From: Serinus canaria | Lineage: Eukaryota > Chordata > Aves > Passeriformes > Fringillidae | Assembly: GCF_022539315.1 (NCBI RefSeq) | Contig: NC_066316.1 | Span: 33,915,245 to 33,979,244, forward strand | Direction of reading: 5' to 3' | Length of the DNA stretch: 64,000 bases | Shown: piece by piece, positions 15,201 through 27,700 of the stretch | Layout: each line of letters starts with the position of its first letter | How positions within the stretch are numbered: position 1 is the first letter of the stretch | Made by a program: the position numbers and the translations under genes | The notes under the pieces: model-generated | The model's database searches: none | Told to the model about the DNA's origin: nothing | Seen by the model: the letters and a program-made list of their open reading frames with translations, nothing else

Positions 15201-17140
15201 GACTCCTAGGGAGTCCTCACTCCATGCCACAGGCTCAGCCAGCCCAGAGTCTCCTCAGCTGCTCTGCAGTAATGCCTGCTAGGAGGTGTTGGCCTTTCTG
15301 CCACAGCCCACACCTACAAGGAATTAGCTGTGGATCACAAGCAGGTTTCAGTCCCAGACCCTGGTCCACAGTCTGCTTCATGCACTCCTTCAGATGAATT
15401 AATGTACTGCCAGTGGTGATATACCCCAGCTCTAGTGAAAGCCACTTTCACTGCTAAAGTGGTCACTGGATACACAGATAGGGAATGCTGGATGAAGATT
15501 CTACTGAGAGGTAGGGCCCTACAGCTCAGTAAGCAAATCGCATTATTGTAGCAGGCCAGTAACTATTCTAGTAGCTGTATTCTGTATTGCTTCCCCTCTG
15601 GTTTAAATGTCAAATAGTGCATGACTCTCCAGAGAAAACACAAAGAACCAAGCATCCAGTCTCTTGTTTGTAGACTTCCAGCCAAGTCTAAATTTTTGGG
15701 TAATTCAGCTACACTGTCTTGCTGCTGGGAACCTGAACACTGTTTAATGAGGCAGGGTAATTACAGCTATGTCTTAGTGACAGCTCCATGTTGTTGTAGA
15801 TAGGAAGGATATAAGAGTACCTGAAACAGTTTTCTAGTAAACAGCATTAATCAGAGAATGGTTGAGAAGATTCTATTGGGAGAGCATGAAAAACACTGCC
15901 TTTGGGAGGCAAGCAAAGTTTGAAATTTCTCTTTTGAGTGATGGGTAAAGGGTCAGGGCTGGACCACTTGTGAAGTTTTTATAATCTTGATTTGATGGAA
16001 TTTAATAAACTAGCATTCATTGACTTTTAACTAGAAATTTTGTTGTTCAACACAGCAGCATATCCTTCTGCTAGTCTGAATATCTGTGTCTCAGCTTTCA
16101 ACAGGCCCCCATGCTCTCCCACTCCAAGGCAAAGGAGCACATAGGAATATTATCTGTGATTCTGCAGGGAGCAGGGGTACAACAAAATGTGTACATAATG
16201 CCCACTTCAGTCAACACTGATATCAAGTGGGATTTTAGGAAGTTGAAGAATATTCAATTTCATTGCCTATTAACATTTTAATGAACTGATAATTTTACTC
16301 CAGAGGACTGTTCACAGTCACAAAAAAACCTGAGTTTCTTACAGTCACTGCAACTGTGCTGTAATAGATAATTTAGTCAGAAAACAAAATTATATCTCTC
16401 CTGTGTATGGCATGTACAATAGAAACATAAAATAATTTACTTAATGGAAGTTTTGTCTTACCTGAAATCATTTATCATTTCACCTTTTTATGACAATATT
16501 TGTGGGACCAGAGGAGTCATTCAAAAGGCATCATCCATTTGGGAAATGAGGAGTACAGATTATTATACTTAAATGCTACTTTTAACTGCTAGAATGGATA
16601 TTTGAGCCTGTTTTTGTCTGATGATATGTGGGAATTGTTGGAGACTTATGTAAACTCAGCCTAGATGAAGCATCCAAACCTAGGCTTGAAACCACCAACT
16701 CATCTGAAGTTTTGCTTAAGCATTCAAGCACCATCTACTGTACAGCTAGGGCTCACTGGCATTAGTGTATCATAACAAGAGGTCAAAGTAATTTCTGAAA
16801 GAAATTCAAAGAATTCTGAATGTTGAGAATGCTTTGATTTGCTTTTATTTCCTAGCTCCCTGTAAAAACTGGCTTTTTGCCTTGCTTTTGACTATGCTTC
16901 ACTAGCTATGAATCAGAACTTTAAGTCTCGAAGGGACAACAATGCAGCATAAAAATCAATTTAAATTACTATCCTCAGAAAAAAACCCAATAAAACTAGT
17001 ATGCAGTGTTTGACAACTTTACTGGAAAGTCCAAAATCACTTATTTAGAAAAGTGCTATCTAAATTGTAAGAAGGAAAAAAAATTAAATTCTTATAAATT
17101 ACATGGTTCTACTGATAATTTTCAAGAATACTGTTTTTCC
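12288..17140. other. AT-rich intergenic sequence, no gene seen
   Basis: Only short frames are present, none recognisable. A GC-richer patch lies at about 15.13-15.45 kb and contains a 19-bp interrupted palindrome (listed separately). A weaker CTCF-like 13-mer (11 of 13 matches, minus strand) sits near 16730-16742 and shares the string AGCACCATCTACTG with the site at 12275. No transposon end was recognised. Confidence 0.55.
15199..15217. repeat. 8-bp inverted repeat, 3-nt loop
   Basis: AGGACTCC and GGAGTCCT flank the loop TAG. The arms are perfect. No function can be assigned. Confidence 0.8.
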
Positions 17141-17164
17141 TTTTTTTTTTTTTTTTTTTTTTTT
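17141..17164. repeat. 24-nt T homopolymer
   Basis: An uninterrupted T run, preceded by a C/T-rich stretch from about 17131 and followed by AATTTCCAG. It can be read either as the polypyrimidine tract of the adjacent exon-like segment on the + strand, or as the A tail of an old minus-strand insertion. No target-site duplication was found to support the second reading. Confidence 0.8.
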
Positions 17165-17173
17165 AATTTCCAG

Positions 17174-17220
17174 ACAACGGGAAAATATGCATAATACTGG
17201 AAGCTACCCTGCTGGGATAG
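17174..17220 (+). other. Candidate 47-nt exon with strong splice sites
   Basis: A very long pyrimidine tract (17131-17164) ends in a TTTCCAG acceptor at 17167-17173. The 47-nt segment then ends in AG followed by GTAAGTAAAC at 17221, a textbook vertebrate donor. One of its three frames is open throughout (15 codons plus one base at each side), one has an internal stop, and one closes at the last codon. The encoded 15 residues match nothing I know. It could be a small exon of a long non-coding RNA or a far-upstream non-coding exon of RMDN2 about 39 kb away. It could also be a chance pairing of splice-like strings, since strong GTAAGT strings occur elsewhere in the window without a partner acceptor. 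Confidence 0.3.
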
Positions 17221-17454
17221 GTAAGTAAACAAATTTTGGCAGACTAAGTTGTTAATTATTCTGCTTGTTTTAGCAAGGTAATTACAATTCTTGCTAAGGG
17301 TGAAGAATAAAAGACTTTCATAGGTGTTCAGTAGAATTTAATAACAAAGTAAGAGCATGTGAGCAAGTTTTAATGATGTTGGATAGATTCAACTTCAAAG
17401 GGTGGGCATACTGAGGTAATTTAATTAAAAACTTATGGAATGTGTGGATAAAAA

Positions 17455-17512
17455 ATGCTCTTGACTGGTTATTAGCCAAGAATATGCTTTTGACTGTCTA
17501 TTAGCCAAGGTA
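17455..17512. repeat. 29-bp tandem duplication, two diverged copies
   Basis: Copy 1 is 17455-17483 and copy 2 is 17484-17512. Both carry TTGACTG followed a few bases later by TATTAGCCAAG, with a handful of substitutions between copies, so this is a local duplication that has since diverged. Confidence 0.75.
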
Positions 17513-18027
17513 ACAGGTCAGTCTGCAAAACAATGACAAGAGTCCCCTTGTAGCAAAAATGGTAATGGTTGAAAAATTCAGTCAAAAAGACACTGCTTTT
17601 AAATTGTGAGAAGACAGTCAGCCTTTGGCTGCTTCTATGCATATCCTAGCTTCATCTGAAAAAAACTTCTGATATTGTCCATGCATTTCAAATGCAGACT
17701 GGAGAGCTGAAAGTCAGTTAAAAGGTTGGCAGGGGACACAAAGAAACCTGAGCAATTGCAGTTTTGCTAGGAATATCTCTGGTGAGGTAGACTTATATAA
17801 ACTGTGAGGTTGGACATATACTCCAAACCAGAAGGGCACAGGCAAGTTTCCAGCTGTGATAGCAACTCTCTACCTAAAGGCATGCTCATCTGGTACATCA
17901 TTGCTACAGCAGTCATCCATTGCATCCTAAGCAGATGCCCTGACTCTCTTTTCTTTCAAAGCTTTGCTTTTGGAAAGTGCTTTTGGACAAAAACGCTTAC
18001 AGGCAAAGTCGCAATTCAAAGGGAATT

Positions 18028-18059
18028 CAACAGAAAGTCCTTCAAAGGGCTTTCTGTTG
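18028..18059. repeat. 10-bp inverted repeat, hairpin with 6-nt loop
   Basis: CAACAGAAAG (18028-18037) pairs with CTTTCTGTTG (18050-18059). The inner bases TCC and GGG extend the stem to 13 pairs if one T-G wobble is allowed, leaving the loop TTCAAA. It may be a remnant of a hairpin-ended mobile element; no matching ends were found. Confidence 0.75.
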
Positions 18060-18180
18060 CTTCCTGAGCAGCATGGTGCACCTGGTGACAGCAATTAAGA
18101 AGAGGGGCTTGGCACATTTCTGTAAAGGCAGGGATTATGCAGTGGTGCACACAGCAGTAACTGGAGAAAATGCGTTTCTA

Positions 18181-18844
18181 TTAAAGGACATGGAAAGGCT
18201 GGGAGAATGAGATGCTGTTGGAGATGAGGTCTTCCAGCAGTCTCTCCCTGTTCAGAGGCTGGGATTGGTTAAATTCATTGAAGGAGCAGTAAAGAACTGT
18301 GAGAAGAAAAGCAAGAGTACCATACACGGTTGTTCTATGCAATGTAGCCACTGATGGTTTCAAATATGTACGGCAGAAGATTGGAGTGTAATACCCCCTG
18401 CTTATCAATGCATGCTGCTCCTCCTGCTGATCAGGTCTGTAGCTAGATTACCAAATCTTATAAGCCCCTGCCTCTCCCTTCCACAGCAGTGGTGCAAAGA
18501 GCATGGTGCTTGGCTGACCCTTGGCCAATGCACAAATATCCAGAGGAGGTAGAAGTTGAGCTCTATCCGATGGTGGCTTGGAGTCACACAAGGTCTTGGA
18601 AGAGGTATAAACCAGGGAACAGCAAAACAGAAAAATTATCTGTGAAATGTTCATCAACAAACACGTCAAACCAGACTGTGATTACCCAGAGAAGGGCTGG
18701 TACATCAAACAGGAGCTTGGCTTTCTGATGAGGGCGGCTGGTTGCATGTGGGGTATTTGGCGGCCGTCTTTGTGGGAGACAACAGAACTTGCCCAGAAGA
18801 AAATCTGGTGAAGGGCTATTTTCAAAGAGGGCCGCTGACTCCAC
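18181..18844 (-). other. Chain of three adjacent minus-strand frames, possible decayed gene
   Basis: Three open frames follow one another almost end to end on the minus strand: 86 codons (18844-18584), 60 codons (18587-18405) and 75 codons (18408-18181), each in a different frame. Each contains hydrophobic stretches. This is the pattern a frameshifted membrane-protein pseudogene would give, but I recognise no family, and the hydrophobic bias could come from the purine-rich + strand. No poly-A tail, splice sites or flanking repeats support a retrocopy. I do not call it a gene. Confidence 0.15.
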
Positions 18845-21800
18845 AGAAGCTATTTGCGGCTATGATTTCTGTCATATTCCTTCACGGCATTTTTCTGTTT
18901 CAACAAAAACCAACGTTGTGTGTCTGCATGTGGTGAACTGCAGATGTGCTAGAGAGGAGGAAAAGTTCATTTCAAACTTGCGTGTTGAAACACTTCATGC
19001 AGCGTGAACTTATTTTCTCTTTAAACTAAATATATATTTGTGTACATTAAAAAAGTGCTGATTTTAACTATTTTTGTTTCTGATCTGGGAACTCAAAGGG
19101 CAGTCATCTGAACAAATTTTTGCTTTTGGCTGAGCTATTATTACACCTTAGAGACCTGAATGGTTCCAGTGTGTGAATTTGAAGGTAATTTGACAAGACA
19201 TGTGGAATCCAAGGTAGCAGAAGTGCAGATAGAGGCTCCTTTTCTTACAGCAAGAAAAAATTATTAAGAGCGTAACCTGGCCTGAAATGCCGACTCAGCA
19301 ACAAGGTGCCACAAAAATTTCTTTCCAAACATTGTGGCATCTGTTAATGCCAGGAAAGCTCACAAAAGTTAAAGAATGTGATTGAGATGTTCAAAGCACG
19401 ATTCTGAATTCTACTTCTAGCCCTGGTGATGACAGTTCCTGGTATGTCTATGCAGGAAAAGAAAAGTATTGTTGTTATATGGATGGGTCTGCCTTGCCTG
19501 CAAAATCCAGTAGCATGGTGAAAATAATAATCAAGACTCAAAACTCCAACATATTAGCACATGCCAGTAACTACACTAATAACTTTCCAAGAATCCTGGC
19601 CATGTTAGTTTGCTTTTTAACATGTCCCAAAGGCCAGGCCATTGATTATTCTTGGCTGTTTTCTGTCCTTGCCTGCTGAGACTGATGCAGCAGCAAACAC
19701 CTTCCCTCATTTTGCTGTGATGTTAGTAGCACAGTGGAAATATTGAGATCTGTAGATTTAGATATATAAAGAGGGAAATTGATTTGCATTTCATTCTGAT
19801 GGTATCTGAACTTGCTGCCATACTCTGGAGAATGAATCACGGGTTCTCATTCTAGCGGGCAGCTGTGCACTCCCACACTCTTTCCCGGTGTCTCTCTCTG
19901 ACTCAGAACACACTCTGTCACCTGGGTGGCCAGAGATGTTGGCAAATGAAAGCAGCATTTCAGAGTGAGCACACAGAGATGAGGAGGTGGTAATGCAAAT
20001 GGGTAATTCAGAAGTAAAAGCTAGGTAGTTGTTCTAAAGTAATAATTAAGATTTATCATGTGTAAAATTCTCTCACCACATCTAAACCAAGGAGTGTTTT
20101 GGAACACCTGTGCTTTGCTGTTGGAAGCTCATTTGAGCTGGAAAATTCTTCCTCCAGAGGCAATTTATTACCCATGTAACGGATGCTATTCTGTTGAATA
20201 TGTAGCATATTGAGGTTTGGCTACCAGTTTCACTCTTTCAACACAGAGTGAAAATACGGAGATTGTGGGTTTGGAAGAATTTATTTTATTGATGTGGAAA
20301 ACTGAGAATTTAACTTGGAAATTCTTTGATTAACTCCTGATTCTGTTTATGCAGGGAAAATTCTGTTAACATTGGAAATTAAGTTCAAATGTGCTCAATA
20401 ACAAATTCCCTTCTTCAGAGGCAGCTCTTGTTTCACCTTTTGATGGGACACCATTCCCTGAACAAAAAGTCTGTCTTTCAATAGACTGCTATCAAGATTT
20501 TATATTTTGATATTTTACAAAGTTATATACTTTACAAGTGAAAAAAGTGAAGGTCTGAAGGGCAAAAAGGGAACATTTGCTCTGTCTTACTGATGTGGTT
20601 TTAAAATGTTGAGAACAATTAGGAAGCCATCAGCTCTGAAAAAAACCACATTGAACTGTGTACCCTGAATGAGGTTAAATCACTTGATTTTTCTATGAAT
20701 GATTTGCAGCATATTTCCACAGTTTTGGAACACACTTCCCTGGAGTGCATGCCTACCAATCTGACTGATGCACAAGATTAGAGAAAACCTAAACTAGAAA
20801 TCTAATTGCTTCATCTTTTCTTCCTAACTATTTATTTGAAAAAATATTCTGGTTTCCTTTTGTATTTTAATTTCAGTAAGCACAAGAAGACAGGTATGAC
20901 TCTGTTCATTCTGGGTATAGAACTGCAAAGGAATTTCCTCACTAGACTGTTCACATCTATTTGGTGTCTGACTGTTCTAAAACACATACAAGACCTTGTG
21001 AAATGACTAATCACAAAATGAAATTAAGTCATGTGAAAGAGCTGTAGCACAGTCACTGGTCTTTGAATTTCAAATGTTCTAAAGTGATCAGAATTTTACA
21101 TTCCTTGTTCTAGTTCACCTCAAAATGACGATGGCAAGAATTTTTCTATTATCACTCCACAGTGGTTTGATTTACACTGCATTTAATTACAACAGTTTTG
21201 ACAATGTTCTTAGATTTGAATGGCTTGCCAATCTTATTCTTTTCAAGTGAAATATAAGAGTTGCTTTATTTTAGCTGCAAATTAATAGGAGTTTTTAAAC
21301 AAAACCAGTGAAAAGTAAATCAGTTTGATTCTTCCCTGGTGTGGATAGCTGTAGCAGATAAGCTTTTGTCTTGAGGCCAGTTGCCCAACAGTCCTTAAGG
21401 AAGGACTAGATTTATGTGTTCTCTCCTTACCTCCTCCTTTGTACATTCATATTTGGATTAATGTCTTTGCAAATGTTCTAGGGAAAATGCCAGATCTGCA
21501 AAGACAAAGAACAGGTATTGCTATTTTTGCTGTGAAGTTTAAATTTATATAATGCAGAATGACAGGCTGCCTGTGCAAATGCAGCAGTACAAGTAAACAA
21601 AGTAGAAGGAAATACCTCAGAAGTCTACACCAGCAGATAAACTTGGCCATAAAAGGTCTGGAGAACAATTTGTGGGCTCTAAGGGGTAAGTGTTGAACTA
21701 GAAATTGGTGTGTTCGTACAGTTTGTTGGGTGAAAAAGAATAAAAACAGTACACAGTACTGATTGAACCCATTACTTGAAGGTAGTTATTAAGGCAAATA

Positions 21801-24703
21801 CTGAAAAACTATTAGCTCAAAGGCATGTGGTGACATGTAACTGTCTTATCAGAATTGTATCATTCTGTAAACAAAGTTGCATATCTCGGATTTCACAATG
21901 ACTGCTTCAGGCACGGCCTTTCAATTAAAGCACAAACTCTGTCAGTACTGAAGAGACAGGTTTCACTTCAAGAACTGTTTATCAAACAAATATAAAACCA
22001 GTACTATAGGTTTGTTTTGCTTTATTTCTTTCAATTTTTAAAGAATTTCTTTTAATGCTGTATTTATGTAAATTTCATGTTGATTATATGGATACTTTGT
22101 CATTCCTATTTGTCATTCAGGGTCCTTTTCCAAGGCTTGTTATCAAATCAGCTGCAAAAGCTGTATTTACTTCAGCTAAGGTGACTGCCCCATTCTTGTC
22201 ACAGAGGCTTCCTAATCACTGGCTTCCAAAAGCTTCAGTCTGCAGATAATAAAAAGAGAGAGATAAACAGCAGGGTTTCCCCTTTCATACAAGCCTACTT
22301 GTGTTTCCTGATTTATACAGGAGTGAGAAGAATTGGATCTGTCTAGATTTTTCTTCTTCACCAGTTTTTTTTTCAGTTTCTTTCATCAGCTGTGCAATTG
22401 AAAACTGTCTTCTTCCAGGCTCTCAGGACAACAGGATGTGTGAGAGTCATAACACATGATAATGCCAATTAAATCTCCATCCTGTATCCTTACCATATCT
22501 GTCTTGAAGTTGCTCTTTCCCTCTTGGCTGTCTGTTCAAAAGACATTGTCTTGCTGCACAAAACCTGCTCCATTAAAGGCTCCAGTCCTTGTCTGTGGAC
22601 AGTGACTGGAGTCACCCTGCCATGGGGGACACCTCCTCATGCCTGAGTGGACAGTGAGTGACTTTGCCTTTTTTCCACTCAGCATTGCTTTCTGTGTTGC
22701 CATTCACCTCTGTTCTCCTGCTCCCCTCATTGGGTCTTGCCTTTGCACTCCTAACACATTTGCACACTCTTTTGAGTGTGGAGGTGGAATTACCTCAACT
22801 TCCAGCACTAGCCTTGATGAGTGCACAGTATTCACAATTCTCCCAATTCCCACAGTAAATTCTGTGCACTTGGGGTCAGTTTGGAACCAATACACAAAAT
22901 GGCTCAATGATTCCAGGTCACCATAGAAGCACAGTGGAGGCTTAAGCCCCCAGTTCCCACATCCTAGGTTACTTCCATAACTGACTTGGTTATTTCCCCT
23001 CTCCTGTGTTAGTGCTGGAAAGGAAGCAGTGCTGGGGCTGCTCTTGTGCCTTACTCATGCAATGGGTGCTGTGCCCTGCAACCTCACCATTGCCTCATGT
23101 ACCCCCATGCAGGGCAGAGCCTTACCTTAAATAAACTTCATGGCATTTAGAGAGCAAACCTCTCTGATCATCTTACAGTACGCTTGTGCAACAACACAGA
23201 AGTTGGCACGCATTTTTTCTCTTATGAGCTTACCTCCAGGAAGATGAGAAACCACAAGGAATCTGAGTGCTTTGAACATAGGCTTTGCATGGAATTCCTA
23301 CCATCTCTCCTGATAAACACTTGGAATCAAAGTTATTTTCAGATGTCCCCAAAGAATATTTTCAACAGATTGCTTAGATCATGACTGATAGCTTTATTAG
23401 TAAGAAATGTAGTTAATTGCCTGTTCAGCAGCAATAAAAAATATGATGGCACATATTTTTTGGCCAGATCTTTCCTACATTTTTTTCCTTCCCTTCAGAA
23501 TTTCCTCTGGCACACATGAATGAATTAACTGTGTAGCCCTTTGCCATTGCCAAGATCCTTCTTATCCTGCTTTGTAGATGAAAGGATGAGGAATCTATGT
23601 ATCTGCTTTGTATCTCTCACTGCAGGCAAATGTCCCTGTTATCACCAAGAAACATACCAAATCTTGGTTAGGATTTTAGGTACAGCTTTGCTATGCTCAT
23701 ACTCAGGTCAGAGCTTAGCAGGCTGTTGTCAGCTGGATCTAAACCTCAAGACTATTCGAGGCAGACAGGCAGTATTTCAGACCTGAACAGACCTAAGCTA
23801 CTGTGACACTGGCATGTGTGCCTCTTTTTGATCCATTTTACCAAGCTAGTAAACACAATTTCAAGTCTTAGGTCTTGAGCAGGATCTTGAATTCCACAGC
23901 CAAACACCACATTTGCAGAAGTGCTGAATTAGTCTCCTGGTTTTGGCTGGAAGGTTGAATGTTAGTATTTTCAACATGTTCTGTAAATCAGGTCATTCAG
24001 AGTCATTTGAACTTACTATACACTTTTCAAAATCAGGGTTAGGATATTACTTTGAAAAAGTAATTTTTGATCTACTGTAAAGCCAGTGGCACACAGAGCA
24101 TTTAATACAGAGAAGGGGCTAGGCTGGAGACTTTTAAATTTATAAAGTACTTAATTTCAATGCCACAGAGACAAAATGAGGGCCATTTATACCCCTGGGC
24201 TGATGTCAGTTGGCTATTGACTTGCAACAGGAGGGCTTTGATCTGCAAGTTGTCTCTATTAAAAAGAGATAAAGATAACAATCTAATCCACTACCAGCAG
24301 TCTATTAACAATGTTCTAGGCTTGAGTATGAATTTTCAAATGCAATTTAGATGTGACTACAATGCATACAGCACCAACATTTTTCATCTTGTACATTCTA
24401 TATGAAAGACTATCATGGTGGGCTTACTGGAGTTCACATCTAACTTGACTTCCATTAAGAAAAGTGCTTTTAAAAAGGTTTGTAAACTTCTCCACACTTT
24501 CCTGTGGACTCCTCTATAAAATTGCTGTTCTATTGGAACCTCATTACTGAAAACAGCTGTCCTCTTTCCTTTGCTCTTAATATGAAGGAAAACTCGGAAG
24601 TAAGAAAGACGGTATCTGCTTTTAAAATACACAGCATTTGAAACTGGAGATAAACAAAATATATGGCAGCTCTGGCATTACAAATATGAGTGATGACTAT
24701 GAG

Positions 24704-24726
24704 TGTCACCTCTCAAAGAGGTGACA
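24704..24726. repeat. Perfect 10-bp inverted repeat, 3-nt loop
   Basis: TGTCACCTCT and AGAGGTGACA flank CAA. A third partial copy, AGGTGACAC, follows at 24730-24738, so the AGGTGACA octamer occurs three times within 35 bp in mixed orientation. The AGGTGA core resembles half-sites used by several transcription-factor families, so a clustered binding site is possible. Confidence 0.8.
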
Positions 24727-27700
24727 TAAGGTGACACAGCTTTGAAAGTAACTGAATTCAGAGGCAATAGCTGGTCTGTGGAAAGACTAAAATTCTTATT
24801 TAACTGGGAATTTCTCAGCGATGGACATTGTCCTGTTTCCTGTCCAAAAGGTTCCACCTGATTCTTTACCTGTCTCACATATTGACAAGATTATCTACAG
24901 AGAAATTTGATAGGAAAAAGTGGCCCAGAATTTCATTTTGCCTAATTTTATTTTAAGGTAGCTTCTGATGCTCTTGCTGAAACTGAAATTAACCTGGCTA
25001 ACTTTTATGTAGGTTCCAGGTAGTTTAGCTATAATAGTTAAAAATAAAATTTGTAAACTAGTTTGACTGAAAGTCAAGGCTCTTGGCTGTTCTGCTGTAA
25101 GGATTGTTCTTTGCTGTGTAATCTCTGCTAAATGCAGCAGAGATGGCTCTGTGACTACTGAAGTAGTGGGTTTCAGAAGCCAAAAATTTGTTTATATTGA
25201 GAAGAAATGTTTTAGCAGAAGTGATTTTTGCCTACTGTTTTAAAAATACCTCTTCTCAGCACAGCAGGAAAAGGGATGTGTTGCTCAGCAAGCCACAAAG
25301 CATTATTTAGTCCTTAATTTTCTTTACTATTTCTTACTTCTGGCTCTGCGTGCAGCTTCAGTGGGTGCAGGCTTCAGCCTTAATGGCCAAGATCCACTTC
25401 CTTACTGCTGAAGAATCTGGCCCTACTGGCACTCCATTACATTGAGCAGGAAAGAAAATATCTTAAAAGGTGCCCCAGCATAAGGGAATGGGAGAGTAAG
25501 TGTAAATAAAGCAGAGGCTGGGCAGACCAACAAGAAATGTTTAACATTCCATGCTCTCCACAAAGGGCAGGTCAAGGAAAGGGAATGAGTGGTTGGGATG
25601 AAGCACATGCCATGTATATTTTTCAAGCACATTTCAGCAGAGTATATCTAGTCACGTAAACATCCACAACAAACAGAGCAGCCCTGTTCTTGAACGTGGC
25701 AGACCTCCTGAGGTCCCTCTATATACACAGGAGATGGCTCTCACTATGCAGGGAAGCCACAGCTGCTGAATTCACAGCTGCAGTTTGAATTCAGAGGCAC
25801 AAATTATACTGAGAGGGTCAGACATTCTCAGATATGACCAGCTGAACAATTGCTTGCTCACGCCCAAGTCAAACCAATGTATTGTCAAGCTATGTGTGCC
25901 CTGTGTCTGGGCAGGTAAGAGGTGGAAGAAGTGAGTTTGTTGAAAGGCATATCTCAGGGTTTGGGGAAAAGCTAAAAATCCCATAAATGAAAGTTCCATA
26001 TGTAGTGGGTAAGATTACTTCTTTCTTATTCTCAGGTGCTATCCAAATTATTTGAATGAAAATCAGAGTTATTAACTCTATCTTTATATAGACTTGAAGC
26101 AAGAGTTCAAGTCACTCAAGGCTTTGACTCTGTGAGGCTGCAATCATTTAAAAGTCATAGGAGATTAAAATGATGTTTATTTTTGGTTTATATTGAAACT
26201 TAACACATACCACATTTAATAGCAGTTGGGAATGTAGACATGGGTCTTCAGAAAGCTGCAAAACCTTCATCAGAGGTAAGATACATCTATGAACTAAACC
26301 CTTATGAATCAGTGACTACCCCAGCCTGAGAACTGCCATGCAGTCATACAGAAGCCAGAGCATGTCACAGAAATAGTCTCACTCAAAAGGGAAAACATGA
26401 ACTGCACCTGCAAACAGCAGGATAGGTAGGAATACTGTGAAGGTCAGATACTGATGAGGAAAACATCTTGCCCACTTGCTTATCTGGAGATTATTTTGTT
26501 ACCATTGTTTGCCCTGCCAGGTCAGGACCACCAATTGCTCTTGAAGAAGCTGAAATCTTCCCCAAGAATCCCATGAGTTCACAGCATGCTCCAGCTGCTG
26601 TGGAGTTTCAGCAGCAGCCAATAGGTTGCATTGGTTGGCATAACCTTTTATTTGTGGAGAGTGAGGGACTACAAATCTTGACAATAAGATTTCAAAGGAA
26701 CAAAAAAAAAAAAATAGAAGAGCTTTCTTAATTCCTCTTGGTAAGACTTGAACATGTCCCAAGTTAGTATTAATAGTTCTCTAGAATATCATACATTTTT
26801 GGATGCTATGCTTAGAACTGCCTCTGCCTTAGTATAGAAGAATGTTGTAACTCTGTTACCTGGGTCTGTCATGGTAACCATTTTCCTTTTTTAAAATTTT
26901 ATTTCTTTTGTAGTTTGCAAAATAGTAGCTATTTTGCCTCATGTGCAGTTTGAAATACTTATTGGGTAGCTTGGATGATGGTCCAGAGAGAAGTAAGTTT
27001 CCTGAAGCTTAAGAGTTCAGCAGAGAGGCGATTTTTATTTTTTTAAGATGGTAGGGTTCAGAAATCTTGCTGGAGTTCATGAACCTATTCTTCCTGTAAC
27101 TGAAACCCATGTTTTACTCAGGGTTGATTCAATTTTTAAAATAAATGTTTTCCTAGTTACAGGGAAAGCCAGTTCTATGTATAAGGGGTAGAATAACACC
27201 CTTCCAAAATCCATGTCTCATAGGTGGGTGGCCTATATGCAGGATATGCATGCACACAAAACTTAGCTTAGAGTAAGAGACTTTTCCTCTCCCCATCTGT
27301 TCTCTCCCACCCACTCCTTTGCCATAATTTCTGTCATCTTTCTGCCTTCTCACTGAGTTATATCAACTACTGTGTTTTTTAAAACTAAGTTTGTGGACAT
27401 TATTTTCAGTTTCTCTAAATGGAAACTGAGCTTAGATCTCACCAACAAAGATTCTTTGTCCAGTTTCCATTTAAGTATCGTTTACTTTTCCTTAATGGAG
27501 TTGGGTGTCTGAACTTGGATTACTGGCATTAACAGAGTGATAAGAGTTTTTTACTGCTGAGGTATATAATCTATGCAGTCTGACTTACCAACAGCACCTA
27601 CTGTCCTGAAGCACCTGGAATATCAGGTGTTTCTGCAGACACTCAAATGGGGAGAGTAGGGACATGTAATGCAAATGTTTCCAACATAACCCTTGCAGCA

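Noticed and set aside
17141..17164. T tract as the A tail of a processed pseudogene on the minus strand
   Set aside because: No coding remnant to its right on the minus strand and no target-site duplication; the splice-acceptor reading fits better. The same objection applies to the T tract at 45861.
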